From Lentisphaerae bacterium GWF2_49_21 (GTDB taxonomy: Bacteria; Verrucomicrobiota; Lentisphaeria; Victivallales; GWF2-50-93): a stretch of 32,858 nucleotides of DNA. Both the position numbers and the translations under genes were made by a program. Where the stretch lies: positions 1 through 32,858 of the forward strand of contig MHBH01000025.1 of assembly GCA_001804805.1 (NCBI GenBank), read 5' to 3'. This document shows positions 1 through 7,913 of this stretch, piece by piece (the first letter of the stretch is position 1; each line of letters opens with the position of its first letter). The notes beneath the pieces were generated by a model. The model saw nothing but the letters and a program-made list of their open reading frames with translations. It ran no database searches and had not been told where the DNA came from.

Positions 1-9
1 TCATATCCT

Positions 10-73
10 CGTGACTCCTTTCTGTTTAACTTCTGGAGATATTATATATCCCCAAAAGGAGTCACGCTTTTTT
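10..73 (+). terminator. Terminator-like hairpin of an upstream gene
   Basis: A perfect 12-bp inverted repeat (10-21 with 55-66, CGTGACTCCTTT and its complement) encloses a 33-nt loop and is followed by C and six T (68-73). The layout is that of a rho-independent terminator for a plus-strand gene ending left of the window. The large loop is unusual, so it could instead be a protein-binding site or the edge of a repeat. Confidence 0.45.
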
Positions 74-155
74 AAAAGCTATTTAGGACAAGACTGACTG
101 AAGGACATACTTCAGTGAATATTTACAATTAAAGCTTCATTCAAGGCAACTATCG

Positions 156-998
156 ATGGAAGACAATAAACTTGCATCGGGATACTGTTTCAGGAACAAC
201 AGGGATTTCCTGGAAATTGCGCGGGGTGCGAACCTTGTGCTGATACGCCGTTCAGCCGATTCCGCGGCCTTGCGCGACTGCATTGAAAATCCGGAGAAAT
301 ACCTTTCCGCTTCCACGGTGCTGAAGGATTCAAGGAGCACAAAGGCGGGAATTGCTGAACTGGCGGACCACAGTCCTGTGTTTATTAAGAGATACAACAA
401 CAAGGGACTGCGCTACACGCTGAGATACATGTTCAGGAACGCCAAACCGTTCAGGACATGGCAGGCGGCCTGGTACTTCGAAATGAACAAAATTCCGACG
501 CCGAAACCGCTTGCCGCATCTGCAAGCAGGACCGCGGGAATCCTGAAGTCCGCCTATCTTGTCACCGAGTCCGTGCCCGGAACAATACCGACGCTTGATT
601 TCTGCAGGCTGATGTTCGAGAGCAGGAAAATCCAGCTGGAATACGCGGAAGCCGTAGGCGATCTTTTCTCAAAGATGCATAAGGCCGGGATCTATCATGG
701 AGACAGCAAGCTCAGCAACATATATGTCAGCAGACGGGGGAAGGGCGCCTTCTCATTCGGCTTATGGGATCTGGACGGTGTGGACATCAGGCCGAAAGCC
801 ATCTGTGAAAACCTCAGGGCGTCCGAGATAGCAAGGACTATTTCATCGTATATTGAGATAAGCGGGAGGCTCGGTGAGAGAGCTGATATGGAAAAGGCAA
901 TATGTTTGTTTACAGATTCATATTCTTCCGCGTCGGGTACGAGGCTTGATATGGATTCAATAAGGAAGAAGACGCGCAAGTATCTAAAATTAAAATGA
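156..998 (+). CDS. Lipopolysaccharide kinase-like (Kdo/WaaP-type) protein
   Basis: This is a 280-residue protein with the compact kinase fold of LPS-core kinases. Visible motifs are FIKRY around residues 76-80 (candidate ATP lysine K78), the catalytic loop YHGDSKLSNIY at 180-190 (D183, N188) and a DLD metal-binding motif at 205-207. The family phosphorylates Kdo or heptose in the inner core at the cytoplasmic face of the inner membrane. The ATG at 156 follows an AAGG at a 9-nt distance. A second kinase-like gene follows 217 bp downstream on the same strand, suggesting a local core-modification cluster. The substrate cannot be told from sequence. A more general Ser/Thr-type small-molecule kinase is the alternative. 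Confidence 0.75.
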   Translation: MEDNKLASGYCFRNNRDFLEIARGANLVLIRRSADSAALRDCIENPEKYLSASTVLKDSRSTKAGIAELADHSPVFIKRYNNKGLRYTLRYMFRNAKPFRTWQAAWYFEMNKIPTPKPLAASASRTAGILKSAYLVTESVPGTIPTLDFCRLMFESRKIQLEYAEAVGDLFSKMHKAGIYHGDSKLSNIYVSRRGKGAFSFGLWDLDGVDIRPKAICENLRASEIARTISSYIEISGRLGERADMEKAICLFTDSYSSASGTRLDMDSIRKKTRKYLKLK

Positions 999-1002
999 GG
1001 TA

Positions 1003-1026
1003 ATTGCAAAACGATCGTTTTGCAAT
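1003..1026. repeat. Perfect 24-bp palindrome
   Basis: ATTGCAAAACGA is followed directly by its exact reverse complement, five bases after the stop of the first LPS-kinase-like gene. No T-run follows, so it is not a classical terminator. It opens the repeat block that fills the gap between the two kinase genes, and the right edge of that block (1164-1189) is another hairpin with a TTGCAATT core. Confidence 0.7.
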
Positions 1027-1029
1027 GCA

Positions 1030-1189
1030 GGTGTCGGGTGTCAGTGGTCAGGTGTCAGGTGTCAGGTGTCAGTGGTCGGGAAGGTTCAATGCATGTAAAT
1101 TGTTCTTCGATTTTCCTGTCTGACCTGAAACCTGACACCTGAAAACTGTGACTCTTAAACACCGCCAATTGCCGACTTTTGCAATTGGC
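1030..1189 (+). repeat. Paired heptamer arrays ending in a hairpin
   Basis: Seven contiguous 7-bp units (GGTGTCA and variants) run 1030-1078. A second array of roughly complementary type (TGACACC, TGAAACC and similar) runs 1119-1160 and contains TGTGACT at 1147-1153. The arms could pair into a long imperfect stem. The right array is followed by a perfect 9-bp hairpin, GCCAATTGC at 1164-1172 with GCAATTGGC at 1181-1189. The array-TGTGAYT-hairpin order recurs after moxR, the URO-D gene and the ACT gene. No gene is visible here. Confidence 0.75.
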
Positions 1190-1215
1190 TCTTAATCTTA
1201 AGGCTGCGGAGTAAA

Positions 1216-1935
1216 ATGGCGGACATAAGGTGGTCGAGCGAATTTGACAGGGATAAGCTTCTGGCGGCCGGGCTTTCCGATTTTGACTCCTTCTGGAACC
1301 TTGAACAGTCGGGGGCGACTGCGGAATATAAGCCTGTCAGGCAGCACTACGACCGCAAGACGGGCAGGATGAAGAAACAGACCACGATTGTCCGCATCAA
1401 CAAGATCAGATATTATCTCAAGCGGGCGTCGGGCGATTCCTACAAGTTCCTGAAGAACGAATTTGAAACTCTGAAGATACTTCCCGATTTCGGCCTCAAC
1501 ACCGCGAAGCTCCTCGCATACTGCCTTGACGACCAGGACAAGCGGGGATTCCTCCTCTACAAGAGCCTTTCCGGATATAATTCACTTGAAGAGCTCAACG
1601 GACTCAGGGCCCAGCCGGAAGCGATCGCCTCCTTCAAGGTCCACAAGAAGGACATCCTCAGGAACATCGCTTCGGCGGTCAATGCGATCCACCATGCAGG
1701 TTATTTCTATCCTGACTGGGTGGCGGGCCATATTTTCATCCGGAAGGGCTCCCAGGAGGTCGTCCTTATAGATCTGGAACGGTTTGTACATCTGAAAAAA
1801 TGTCCGTGGTACTACAAATACCGCGTAATCCGAAACTATGCCCGCATGAAGGAGTGGAGGAAAATCAGAACCGCCCTGGGATCAAAGATGTATACGAGAA
1901 AATTCCTGAACAGGCTGCTCCGCGAGAAGAATTGA
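1216..1935 (+). CDS. WaaP/RfaP-like lipopolysaccharide core kinase
   Basis: The 239-residue protein is clearly distinct from the preceding kinase but has the same general fold. It shows a candidate ATP lysine in YYLKR (K69), a helix-C glutamate in NEFETL (E82), a catalytic loop HHAGYFYPDWVAGHIFI at 159-175 (D167) and the metal-binding LIDLERF at 184-190 (D186). WaaP proteins use an HRD-like loop. Here it is YPD, with a histidine downstream (H172) where an asparagine is more usual. The expected role is phosphorylation of inner-core sugars of LPS in the cytoplasm. GGAG sits four bases before the ATG. The substrate is not inferable. Confidence 0.7.
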   Translation: MADIRWSSEFDRDKLLAAGLSDFDSFWNLEQSGATAEYKPVRQHYDRKTGRMKKQTTIVRINKIRYYLKRASGDSYKFLKNEFETLKILPDFGLNTAKLLAYCLDDQDKRGFLLYKSLSGYNSLEELNGLRAQPEAIASFKVHKKDILRNIASAVNAIHHAGYFYPDWVAGHIFIRKGSQEVVLIDLERFVHLKKCPWYYKYRVIRNYARMKEWRKIRTALGSKMYTRKFLNRLLREKN

Positions 1936-1938
1936 AAA

Positions 1939-2008
1939 CCCGATGCCGGATGCTTGATTTAGAAAGTAGAATTTAGAAAACGGAAATTGAGATTTGGGAT
2001 TTGTAACT
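1939..2008 (+). repeat. Ten-unit degenerate heptamer array after the kinase stop
   Basis: Three bases after the TGA, ten consecutive 7-mers can be read without a gap (CCCGATG, CCGGATG, CTTGATT, TAGAAAG and so on to TGTAACT). Position 5 is A in every unit although the other positions drift. It opens the 482-bp stretch 1936-2417 between two convergent genes. The rest of that stretch holds only the inverted repeats and hairpins listed separately, with no credible gene. Confidence 0.65.
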
Positions 2009-2058
2009 CTACACCAACAGGGAATTGTATTTTACCCGATTTATGATTGCGTAGCAAT

Positions 2059-2158
2059 CTTTGGACTGCGGCACCCCTGTGCCGCTTTTCTCAAGAGTAG
2101 CTGTTTTAAATCGCATCCAACGAAATCCAAAGCGGCACAGGGGTGCCGCAGTCCAAAG
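2059..2158. repeat. 30-bp perfect inverted repeat with self-folding arms
   Basis: Arm 2059-2088 is exactly complementary to 2129-2158, with a 40-nt spacer. Each arm itself holds a 7-bp hairpin (GCGGCAC, four-base loop, GTGCCGC), so the locus can fold as one long stem or as two separate hairpins. It lies between the convergent WaaP-like and DUF4091-like genes. No T-tract adjoins it. Confidence 0.8.
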
Positions 2159-2208
2159 TCAGGCCAAAGCTCCTGACATAAGTATAAATTCATTCGATAG
2201 CTGGTAAA

Positions 2209-2236
2209 ATTCAAGAATGGAACTTGTTTGTGATTT
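2209..2236 (+). repeat. Short heptamer array ending in TGTGATTT
   Basis: Four 7-bp units (ATTCAAG, AATGGAA, CTTGTTT, GTGATTT) end at 2236, and TGTGATTT occupies 2229-2236. A 6-bp hairpin starts two bases later (2238-2251). The order array, TGTGATT, hairpin matches the elements found after moxR, the URO-D gene and the ACT gene. Confidence 0.5.
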
Positions 2237-2237
2237 G

Positions 2238-2396
2238 TCCGCCACGGCGGATTGGATATTGGCATTTCTGCTGTCAGTTTGTATTACGATGCCGCAGGCA
2301 TCCGTCGGAGTGCGCAAACAAAGTTTGCGCTCATGTTCAAGCGGTGACTTTGTCACCGCATTCCAACGGAGCTTGTTCGCCTTGGCGAAGCTTCGC
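2238..2396. repeat. Cluster of six small perfect hairpins
   Basis: Within 160 bp there are consecutive, unrelated, tight stem-loops: 2238-2251 (6-bp stem, 2-nt loop), 2288-2302 (6/3), 2312-2330 (GCGCAAAC stem, AAA loop), 2341-2359 (GCGGTGAC stem, TTT loop), 2376-2389 (6/2), and the overlapping palindrome 2385-2396. They lie downstream of the stop of the minus-strand DUF4091-like gene. Open frames across this stretch have no protein character. Confidence 0.75.
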
Positions 2397-2417
2397 TCGT
2401 AAATCAAGTCTGCTAGT

Positions 2418-5054
2418 CTACTTTGCATTTGTAATCAGATCTGCGGCCGATTCGCGCATCCGCCTGAAGTTCTCCGGTGAGACATATCCGAACTTGAGAG
2501 TTCCTGCGTCATCGTCGGATTTCTTGACGAGTTCCCCGCCAAGCATGATGTATGAATTGACAAACGCGGAGAGCTGGCCCGGGGACAGGTTGAGCTTCTT
2601 CCTGAGCAGTTCGAGATATTCAATGTCCTGCTGGGCCCGTCGGAAGGCCTTCAGGCGCATCGAATGATGGACTGCTGGTTCCTGTCCCGCTTCTTCGAGC
2701 AGCAGGAAGATTGCGAGCTGATCTCCTTTTTCCATTGCGCCTTTTCCACGGGCGATGGTCTGCCACGGAACGATCCCTTTCGCTCCTCCGAGGTATGATT
2801 CAAGGAGCCAGGCCTGGATGAAATGGTTTGAATCCTCCACGTTGTTGCTGCTTCCATAGGTCCAGATTTCCTCTCCTGTACGTTCGACGCGGTCGAAGAG
2901 GACCCTGTGATAATTTTTGAATGCTTCAAGGTTTACAACCCACAGGTCGGCCTTCTTGTAGAGCTGGCCGCGTTCGAATTCAGGACGGGATATGTCTATG
3001 CGGAACTTGATAGGAAGAGGATTCTCCCCGACGTTGGACTGCCTTGTCAGGTCTGAATAATAGGCCAGCGCGCGGTAGTCCCAGAATGATGAAGGTTCAT
3101 CAAGGACCCATGGGCTCAGCTTCAAATCGTCAAGCTTCCCCTTGTTGTTAAGATATATCTGGAATCCGGTACGTATCCATCCTGCGACTTTCGCATCCTT
3201 GATGAAATCGCGTATTGCATCCATGTAGGTCCTTACATACATCGGGGATTTCTTGAACGCCTCGTATGCATCAGGATTTCCATCGAAGAAACCGCGCACG
3301 TTCAGAGGCCAGCTCTCGTGGAAAGGAAGATAGAAGCCGGGCGCGGGGATGGGGCCGCGGGCGGCGTTCTTGAAATGCTGTCCGGAAAGGTAGGGGCCGA
3401 ATACCTCGGTGAAGTCGTCCCACCAGATGTGGCGTGCTCCGGGCTTGATGTCGTTGAATAATTTTTCATTCATCCTCTTGCCGTCGGCCTTGACCATGTC
3501 CATGTTGCATTTCCTGGCGCCGGGGGCGGCCGTATTATGCGAGTATGGGAGTATGTTGCAATAGGCGCGGTGGTCGTATGCGATCTCCTGGAGCTGGTAG
3601 TAGGATTTCACCGAATCAGGAAGCCCGTAGCTGTTCATCTCGCATGCGAAGCTCGCCTCCATGGGAATCGCGAAATCACGGATCTTCAGTTCGATCGGGA
3701 TATTGACGCCGTTGGAGAGGGACAGGTTTCCCTTCACTGACTGCTTTGAAAATTCAAAGGGCACATGCACGTCGACGCATATCGGAGTCGGAATATTTTC
3801 AGACAGCTGCAGTTCCTTGAACGGGACAAGGGGGTCGGGGATCTTCCCGTTCGGAGTTTCAACATAGAGCGCCTGGTACATTTCAGTGCGTATGTCGGGG
3901 ATCTCGCATTTCACGGTGATCCTGTCCTTGCCGGTGACAAGCGCCTGGAATCCCACGACTTCACCGCGGGCTGCGGCAAGGTGGATGGTCTCGCCGTCGA
4001 ATACTTCATTGCCTTTGAGATAGCCGTCAGGGACATCTCCCACCGGTTTTCCGGAGGCGTCGCATTTGTCCTCAAGGGGGATTATGCCTAAGATCGGGGC
4101 CGTGGCGGCGCTTCTTGCCGGCTTGGGCATCTTTGCTGCAGGAATCTTTTCAAACTTCGGGAAGGTGGCGGTTGTCGTGAGAGGGGCGGTCTTCGCTCCT
4201 GTGCGGCTGATCGTCGAGATGGAGATGTCCAGTGGTTCACCCGGCTTCAAATCCATGTCGCGGATCGGAATCAGCTGGGTCGTGACCGGATCTACAAACG
4301 GAATGTTCCAGCGTGGCAGATCCTTGCCGTTCACCTTCACTTCATATGCAAAGCCCTGGGACGGGGCCTTGATGACCAGCCTGACGCTGTCGGGATCTCC
4401 ATTGTCGGACACCTTGATTATCTCCGGCTTCCCCGGCGGCGGTTCCTCGTCGGCGAAAGTCACCATGAGATATGGTTCCTTCTTTTTTTCTTCACGCGAG
4501 AAGATCGTGGGATTCCGCGAATAGTCGGCGCTGGATTCATGGATAGCAAGCCCGTACGACGCACCGAGGGCGCAGGCGTTTATAAGATCCGGAGCGACCT
4601 GCCAGTGGTATGCTCCGTTCTTTATTTCAGAGGGTGACTGGCATACGAGTGAAAAACTGTTTCCGTCGGTGACGGAGGGGAATCTGGAGCCTTCTTCGCC
4701 CCAGCCGGACTTGTCCTGCATGCCTGAAGTCAGGGCGCATGACTTGTATTCGTCCCAGTCGGACTGGATCGTTGAAATCGTCACGTGGTCGATCTTCTTG
4801 TCGCCCTGGTAGCATATGAGTGTGGCGGATTTCACCTTTTTACCCTTGAGCGGGGCGGTATCGAACGACAATGCTACTAGGTGCTGGTTTCCTTTTATGC
4901 GGATCTGGTTCTGTTTTCCGGCGTTGATCTTCTCCTCGCCGGGATAGATCACGATCGAGTTGTCCTTGATGACGGACAGCTGCGCCGACTGCTGGGCGCA
5001 TAATGTCGGCACCATCAGTCCTGAAAGAATTATAATTGAAAGAATGTATCTCAT
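2418..5054 (-). CDS. Large secreted DUF4091-like protein with DNRLRE-like N-terminus
   Basis: The 878-residue protein has a clear Sec signal peptide (hydrophobic residues 4-18, cleavage near LCA-QQ). Residues about 25-200 look like a DNRLRE/disaggregatase-type beta-sandwich: a run describing SATL, then W-x-E, then a late YSRNPTIFSRE motif. Residues about 205-300 look like a fibronectin-type III linker. The remaining 550 or so residues resemble the DUF4091 glycosidase-like proteins common in Planctomycetes and Lentisphaerae. The expected role is extracellular or periplasmic polysaccharide binding or degradation, but no catalytic pair is assigned here. The gene stands alone, divergent from the lipoate-ligase gene. 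The ATG follows an AGAGAGA-rich leader. Confidence 0.6.
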   Translation of the reverse strand: MRYILSIIILSGLMVPTLCAQQSAQLSVIKDNSIVIYPGEEKINAGKQNQIRIKGNQHLVALSFDTAPLKGKKVKSATLICYQGDKKIDHVTISTIQSDWDEYKSCALTSGMQDKSGWGEEGSRFPSVTDGNSFSLVCQSPSEIKNGAYHWQVAPDLINACALGASYGLAIHESSADYSRNPTIFSREEKKKEPYLMVTFADEEPPPGKPEIIKVSDNGDPDSVRLVIKAPSQGFAYEVKVNGKDLPRWNIPFVDPVTTQLIPIRDMDLKPGEPLDISISTISRTGAKTAPLTTTATFPKFEKIPAAKMPKPARSAATAPILGIIPLEDKCDASGKPVGDVPDGYLKGNEVFDGETIHLAAARGEVVGFQALVTGKDRITVKCEIPDIRTEMYQALYVETPNGKIPDPLVPFKELQLSENIPTPICVDVHVPFEFSKQSVKGNLSLSNGVNIPIELKIRDFAIPMEASFACEMNSYGLPDSVKSYYQLQEIAYDHRAYCNILPYSHNTAAPGARKCNMDMVKADGKRMNEKLFNDIKPGARHIWWDDFTEVFGPYLSGQHFKNAARGPIPAPGFYLPFHESWPLNVRGFFDGNPDAYEAFKKSPMYVRTYMDAIRDFIKDAKVAGWIRTGFQIYLNNKGKLDDLKLSPWVLDEPSSFWDYRALAYYSDLTRQSNVGENPLPIKFRIDISRPEFERGQLYKKADLWVVNLEAFKNYHRVLFDRVERTGEEIWTYGSSNNVEDSNHFIQAWLLESYLGGAKGIVPWQTIARGKGAMEKGDQLAIFLLLEEAGQEPAVHHSMRLKAFRRAQQDIEYLELLRKKLNLSPGQLSAFVNSYIMLGGELVKKSDDDAGTLKFGYVSPENFRRMRESAADLITNAK

Positions 5055-5238
5055 TTTTTCTCTCTCTTTATTGAACCATAAAAATAACTTTTATCCCGAA
5101 AGATACAAACGAATGGAAGAAGATTATTATTGTTTCAGTTATCTCTGAAAAGCATGAGCATTTCTTTAATCTTTTGAAAAATTGAAATTTACTGTTAACT
5201 TTGACTGGAGAAATATTTTTATTAAGAATGGAAGTGAA

Positions 5239-5943
5239 ATGGTCTCTTCCGATATCTGGTATTTGTGGCGGGATTGCGATAGGTTGCCCGCGATGAACAT
5301 GGCGGTCGATGAACTGCTTCTTGAAAAATCGGAAAATCTCAAGGGCAGGATCCTCCTGCGCATATACGGCTGGAGCGTCCCTTCCATATCAATCGGATAT
5401 TCCCAGCACTATTCCTCCGTCGAGAAGGAAGCACGGAAATATTCCATAGTCAGGCGCCCCACCGGCGGCGGGATCGTCTATCACGACAGGGATCTTACAT
5501 ATACTATTGTCGTACCGTCCGGACATCCGGTCGAGAAATTCGACCGTGTCGAGAGCTACCACGTTTTCCACAGGGCTATTCTTCGCACGATGAAAGCGTT
5601 CGGCCTTGAAGGCAGCCTTGCGCCGACAGCTGCGAATGTCGCAGACAGGGCGTCGATGAAATGCTTTGTAACTCCGACGAAATACGATGTGCTCTGCGGA
5701 TCTCGCAAAATGGCAGGTGCGGCGCAACGGCGCACGAAGAAGGGCATCCTGCACCAGGGAAGCATTTCGCTGGAGGTTTCAAAGGGACGCAGGGATGTAT
5801 TGTCGGCTGAACTTGTCAAAGGCTTTGAAAGTGAATTCAAGATCAGCTTTGAAAACTTTAAAGTTTCAGATGAATTTTCAAGGGAGGCTGATAACTTATC
5901 AGCTGCGAAGTTCGCAAAATCTGAGTGGAACAGGTCGAGGTAA
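5239..5943 (+). CDS. Lipoate-protein ligase A / octanoyltransferase family protein
   Basis: The 234-residue protein carries the family signature RRPTGGGIVYHDRDLTYT (residues 72-89) and the GSRKMAGAAQRR motif with the conserved lysine K157, followed by HQGSI. These proteins attach lipoate or octanoate to the lysine of E2 or glycine-cleavage H-protein domains in the cytoplasm. The length fits the small ligase/LipM type without an accessory domain. I prefer the ATG at 5239, preceded by GGAAG, over an in-frame upstream start at 5182, because homology begins there (SDIWYLW). No lipoylated-protein gene is adjacent, so ligase and octanoyltransferase activity cannot be separated. Confidence 0.8.
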   Translation: MVSSDIWYLWRDCDRLPAMNMAVDELLLEKSENLKGRILLRIYGWSVPSISIGYSQHYSSVEKEARKYSIVRRPTGGGIVYHDRDLTYTIVVPSGHPVEKFDRVESYHVFHRAILRTMKAFGLEGSLAPTAANVADRASMKCFVTPTKYDVLCGSRKMAGAAQRRTKKGILHQGSISLEVSKGRRDVLSAELVKGFESEFKISFENFKVSDEFSREADNLSAAKFAKSEWNRSR

Positions 5944-5978
5944 GCTGAAGAACAGCCCTCACGGGATGTTTTAGAAGT

Positions 5979-6041
5979 AGGGACGGGCTTTAGCCTGTCC
6001 CTTTCTTGAAGGCAAAGATGGTACATGCTAGAGCACGTACC
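5979..6041. repeat. Two adjacent imperfect hairpins before the SulP gene
   Basis: Hairpin 5979-6002 has an 11-bp stem (one G-T pair) around a TT loop and reads through GGGCTTTAGCCT. Hairpin 6020-6041 has GGTACATGC against GCACGTACC with one mismatch. A 7-bp outer pair (AAGTAGG at 5975 with CCTACTT at 6040-6046) could replace them. They fill the gap between the ligase gene and the SulP gene. The palindrome style, with a central CTTTAG or CTAG, recurs at 14700-14767. Confidence 0.6.
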
Positions 6042-6098
6042 TACTTTAAGAGACAATTTATATAAGAAGATAACAGGACGAGCTACTGGTAAATTGAC

Positions 6099-7781
6099 AT
6101 GAACTACACAAGGACATTCCCATTCCTGAGATGGTTTCCCCTTAGGAAGGAGAACGTCAAGGCTGATCTGATCGCCGGGGCGACAGTCGGATTCCTCCTG
6201 GTTCCGCAGTCGATGGCATATGCCCAGCTTGCCGGACTTCCTCCCCATTACGGACTGTATACCGCGTTTGTACCGGTCATAATCGCATCTCTTTTCGGAT
6301 GGTGCAGCCAGCTGCACACGGGGCCTGTGGCGATGGTTTCGCTGCTTACGGCGGCGGTGCTTGAAGAGAGCCATCTTGCCGTAACTGGTTCTCCGGAATA
6401 TGTCGCGCTTGCGATAATGCTGTCATTGCTTGCAGGAGTAATCCTGCTTGTGCTGGGCCTCCTGAAACTTGCCGCGGTCGTCAACTTCTTCTCGCATCCT
6501 GTGATAGTCGGCTTCACGAACGCCGGCGCCCTGATCATAGCGATGTCGCAGATAAACCTTTTCCTCAAGCTCCCTCTCGGAAGAGGAGATTATTTCATCA
6601 AGGACTTCTATGAGATGATGATGCAGACCCCCGATACGCATCTGCCTACATTGATCTTCGGCGCACTGGCAATATCCTTCCTGCTTGTCACGAAGAAGAT
6701 CAGGCCCAAATGGCCCGGCGCACTGATAGTAGTTTTCCTTTCTGTCGCAATAAGCTGGCTGTTGAGCTTTGACGCCAGGTTCGGAGGCAGTGTCGTCGGG
6801 GAAATCCCGAAAGGGCTTCCGGCCTTGAAAGTGCCCAGCGCAAGCCTTAATGATATTGTCAAACTCCTGCCCGGTGCGTTCATGGTCGCGATGATCGGAT
6901 TCCTGGAAGTGCTGGCGATATGCAAGGTAATCGCCGCAAAGACAAAGGAGCGTCTCGACATGAACCAGGAACTCGTGGGGCAGGGGCTTTCGGGAATCCT
7001 CGGAAGTTTCAGCCAGGCATATCCTGTCAGCGGCTCGTTCTCCCGTTCGGCACTCAACCTGTATGCCGGTGCGATGACGGGAATGTCTTCGATCTTCGCG
7101 GCGATACTTGTCATGATCGTGCTTTTGTTCCTGACGCCGTTCCTCTATTATCTTCCCAGGGCCGTGCTTGGCGCGATCATAGTCGCGGCGGTGATAGGAT
7201 TGATAGACGTGAAGGCGTTTTTCAGGATCTGGAGGACCAGCCGTTTCGACGGTGTGGCGGCGGTTGTGACATTCCTGGCGGCCCTTGCGATGGCTCCGCG
7301 GATAACTGAAGGAATCCTGATCGGTGCGGTTCTCGCAATAATCTTCCACCTCTACCAGATCATGAAGCCGGATTTCAACATACTTGGAAAAGATTCCGAT
7401 GGAACTCTGAAGGATGCCGAAAGATACGACCTGAAGACAGGCGGGAAGATTCTTGCAGTCGGGTTCCGCGGACGGCTTGTCTTTGCGAACGCCTCGCATT
7501 TCGAGGAGTCGATCCTGCGTGCGCTGTCGGCGAAGCCCGACACGAAGGCGATTCTGCTTGTCGCGAGCGGCATCAACAGCATTGACGCCACCGGCGAGGA
7601 GACGCTGCGCCATATTGTCGAGGAGTTCCGCAAGAACGGGATTGAAGTCTTTGTTTCGGAGGCCACGGACAGGGTTTTGGATGTCCTGAAACGGACCGGC
7701 CTGTACAATCTGATCGGGGAGAAATATTTCTCCGCTTCGGCAATCCAGACGTTTGATGAACTCAGCAGGAGATACTCTTAA
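6099..7781 (+). CDS. SulP-family inorganic anion transporter with STAS domain
   Basis: This 560-residue inner-membrane protein opens with the SulP signature around residues 25-60 (ATVGFLLVPQSMAYAQLAG, then LPPHYGLYTA). About a dozen hydrophobic segments fill residues 25-425. A C-terminal STAS domain spans about 440-550, with the loop GINSIDATGEE in place of the anti-sigma-antagonist phosphorylation loop. The family moves sulfate, bicarbonate or carboxylates, usually with H+ or Na+. The substrate is not evident, and no sulfate-assimilation gene or carbonic anhydrase lies nearby. Length is normal. The start is supported by homology right from MNYTRTFPFLRWF. Confidence 0.92.
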   Translation: MNYTRTFPFLRWFPLRKENVKADLIAGATVGFLLVPQSMAYAQLAGLPPHYGLYTAFVPVIIASLFGWCSQLHTGPVAMVSLLTAAVLEESHLAVTGSPEYVALAIMLSLLAGVILLVLGLLKLAAVVNFFSHPVIVGFTNAGALIIAMSQINLFLKLPLGRGDYFIKDFYEMMMQTPDTHLPTLIFGALAISFLLVTKKIRPKWPGALIVVFLSVAISWLLSFDARFGGSVVGEIPKGLPALKVPSASLNDIVKLLPGAFMVAMIGFLEVLAICKVIAAKTKERLDMNQELVGQGLSGILGSFSQAYPVSGSFSRSALNLYAGAMTGMSSIFAAILVMIVLLFLTPFLYYLPRAVLGAIIVAAVIGLIDVKAFFRIWRTSRFDGVAAVVTFLAALAMAPRITEGILIGAVLAIIFHLYQIMKPDFNILGKDSDGTLKDAERYDLKTGGKILAVGFRGRLVFANASHFEESILRALSAKPDTKAILLVASGINSIDATGEETLRHIVEEFRKNGIEVFVSEATDRVLDVLKRTGLYNLIGEKYFSASAIQTFDELSRRYS

Positions 7782-7787
7782 GGAACA

Positions 7788-7893
7788 ATGCAAATTGAAC
7801 GTCCAACATCCAACATCGAACTTTGAACATTGAATTTCAGATGTAAATTAATTCGAGGTTGGAAGTTCGATGTTGAGTGTTCGATGTTAATAT
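7788..7893 (+). repeat. Paired heptamer arrays downstream of the SulP gene
   Basis: Eight 7-bp units from 7788 to 7843 (ATGCAAA, TTGAACG, TCCAACA twice, TCGAACT and others) begin six bases after the TAA. A second array of six units (TTCGAGG, TTGGAAG, TTCGATG, TTGAGTG and others) runs 7852-7893 and is roughly complementary, so the two could form a long imperfect stem. The following gene starts at 7914, so the element occupies nearly the whole gap. Confidence 0.75.
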
Positions 7894-7913
7894 CTTGACA
7901 AATAAAGGTTCAG

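Noticed and set aside
1030-1160. The GGTGTCA array as a CRISPR array
   Set aside because: The units are contiguous 7-mers without spacers, the other half is complementary, and no cas gene is present.
2259-2275. A possible sigma-54 (-24/-12) promoter at TTGGCATTTCTGCTG
   Set aside because: The GG to GC distance is 7 instead of 10 bases, and no gene start lies downstream.
2159-2428. An 89-codon minus-strand frame and overlapping plus-strand frames (up to 147 codons) downstream of the DUF4091-like gene
   Set aside because: They run through the hairpin cluster and into the 3' end of the real gene. Their residue composition is erratic and there is no ribosome-binding site.
6423-7793. A 456-codon minus-strand frame opposite the SulP gene
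   Set aside because: It is antisense to a gene with unmistakable family motifs. The translation is rich in R/D/H/Q and has no recognisable domain.
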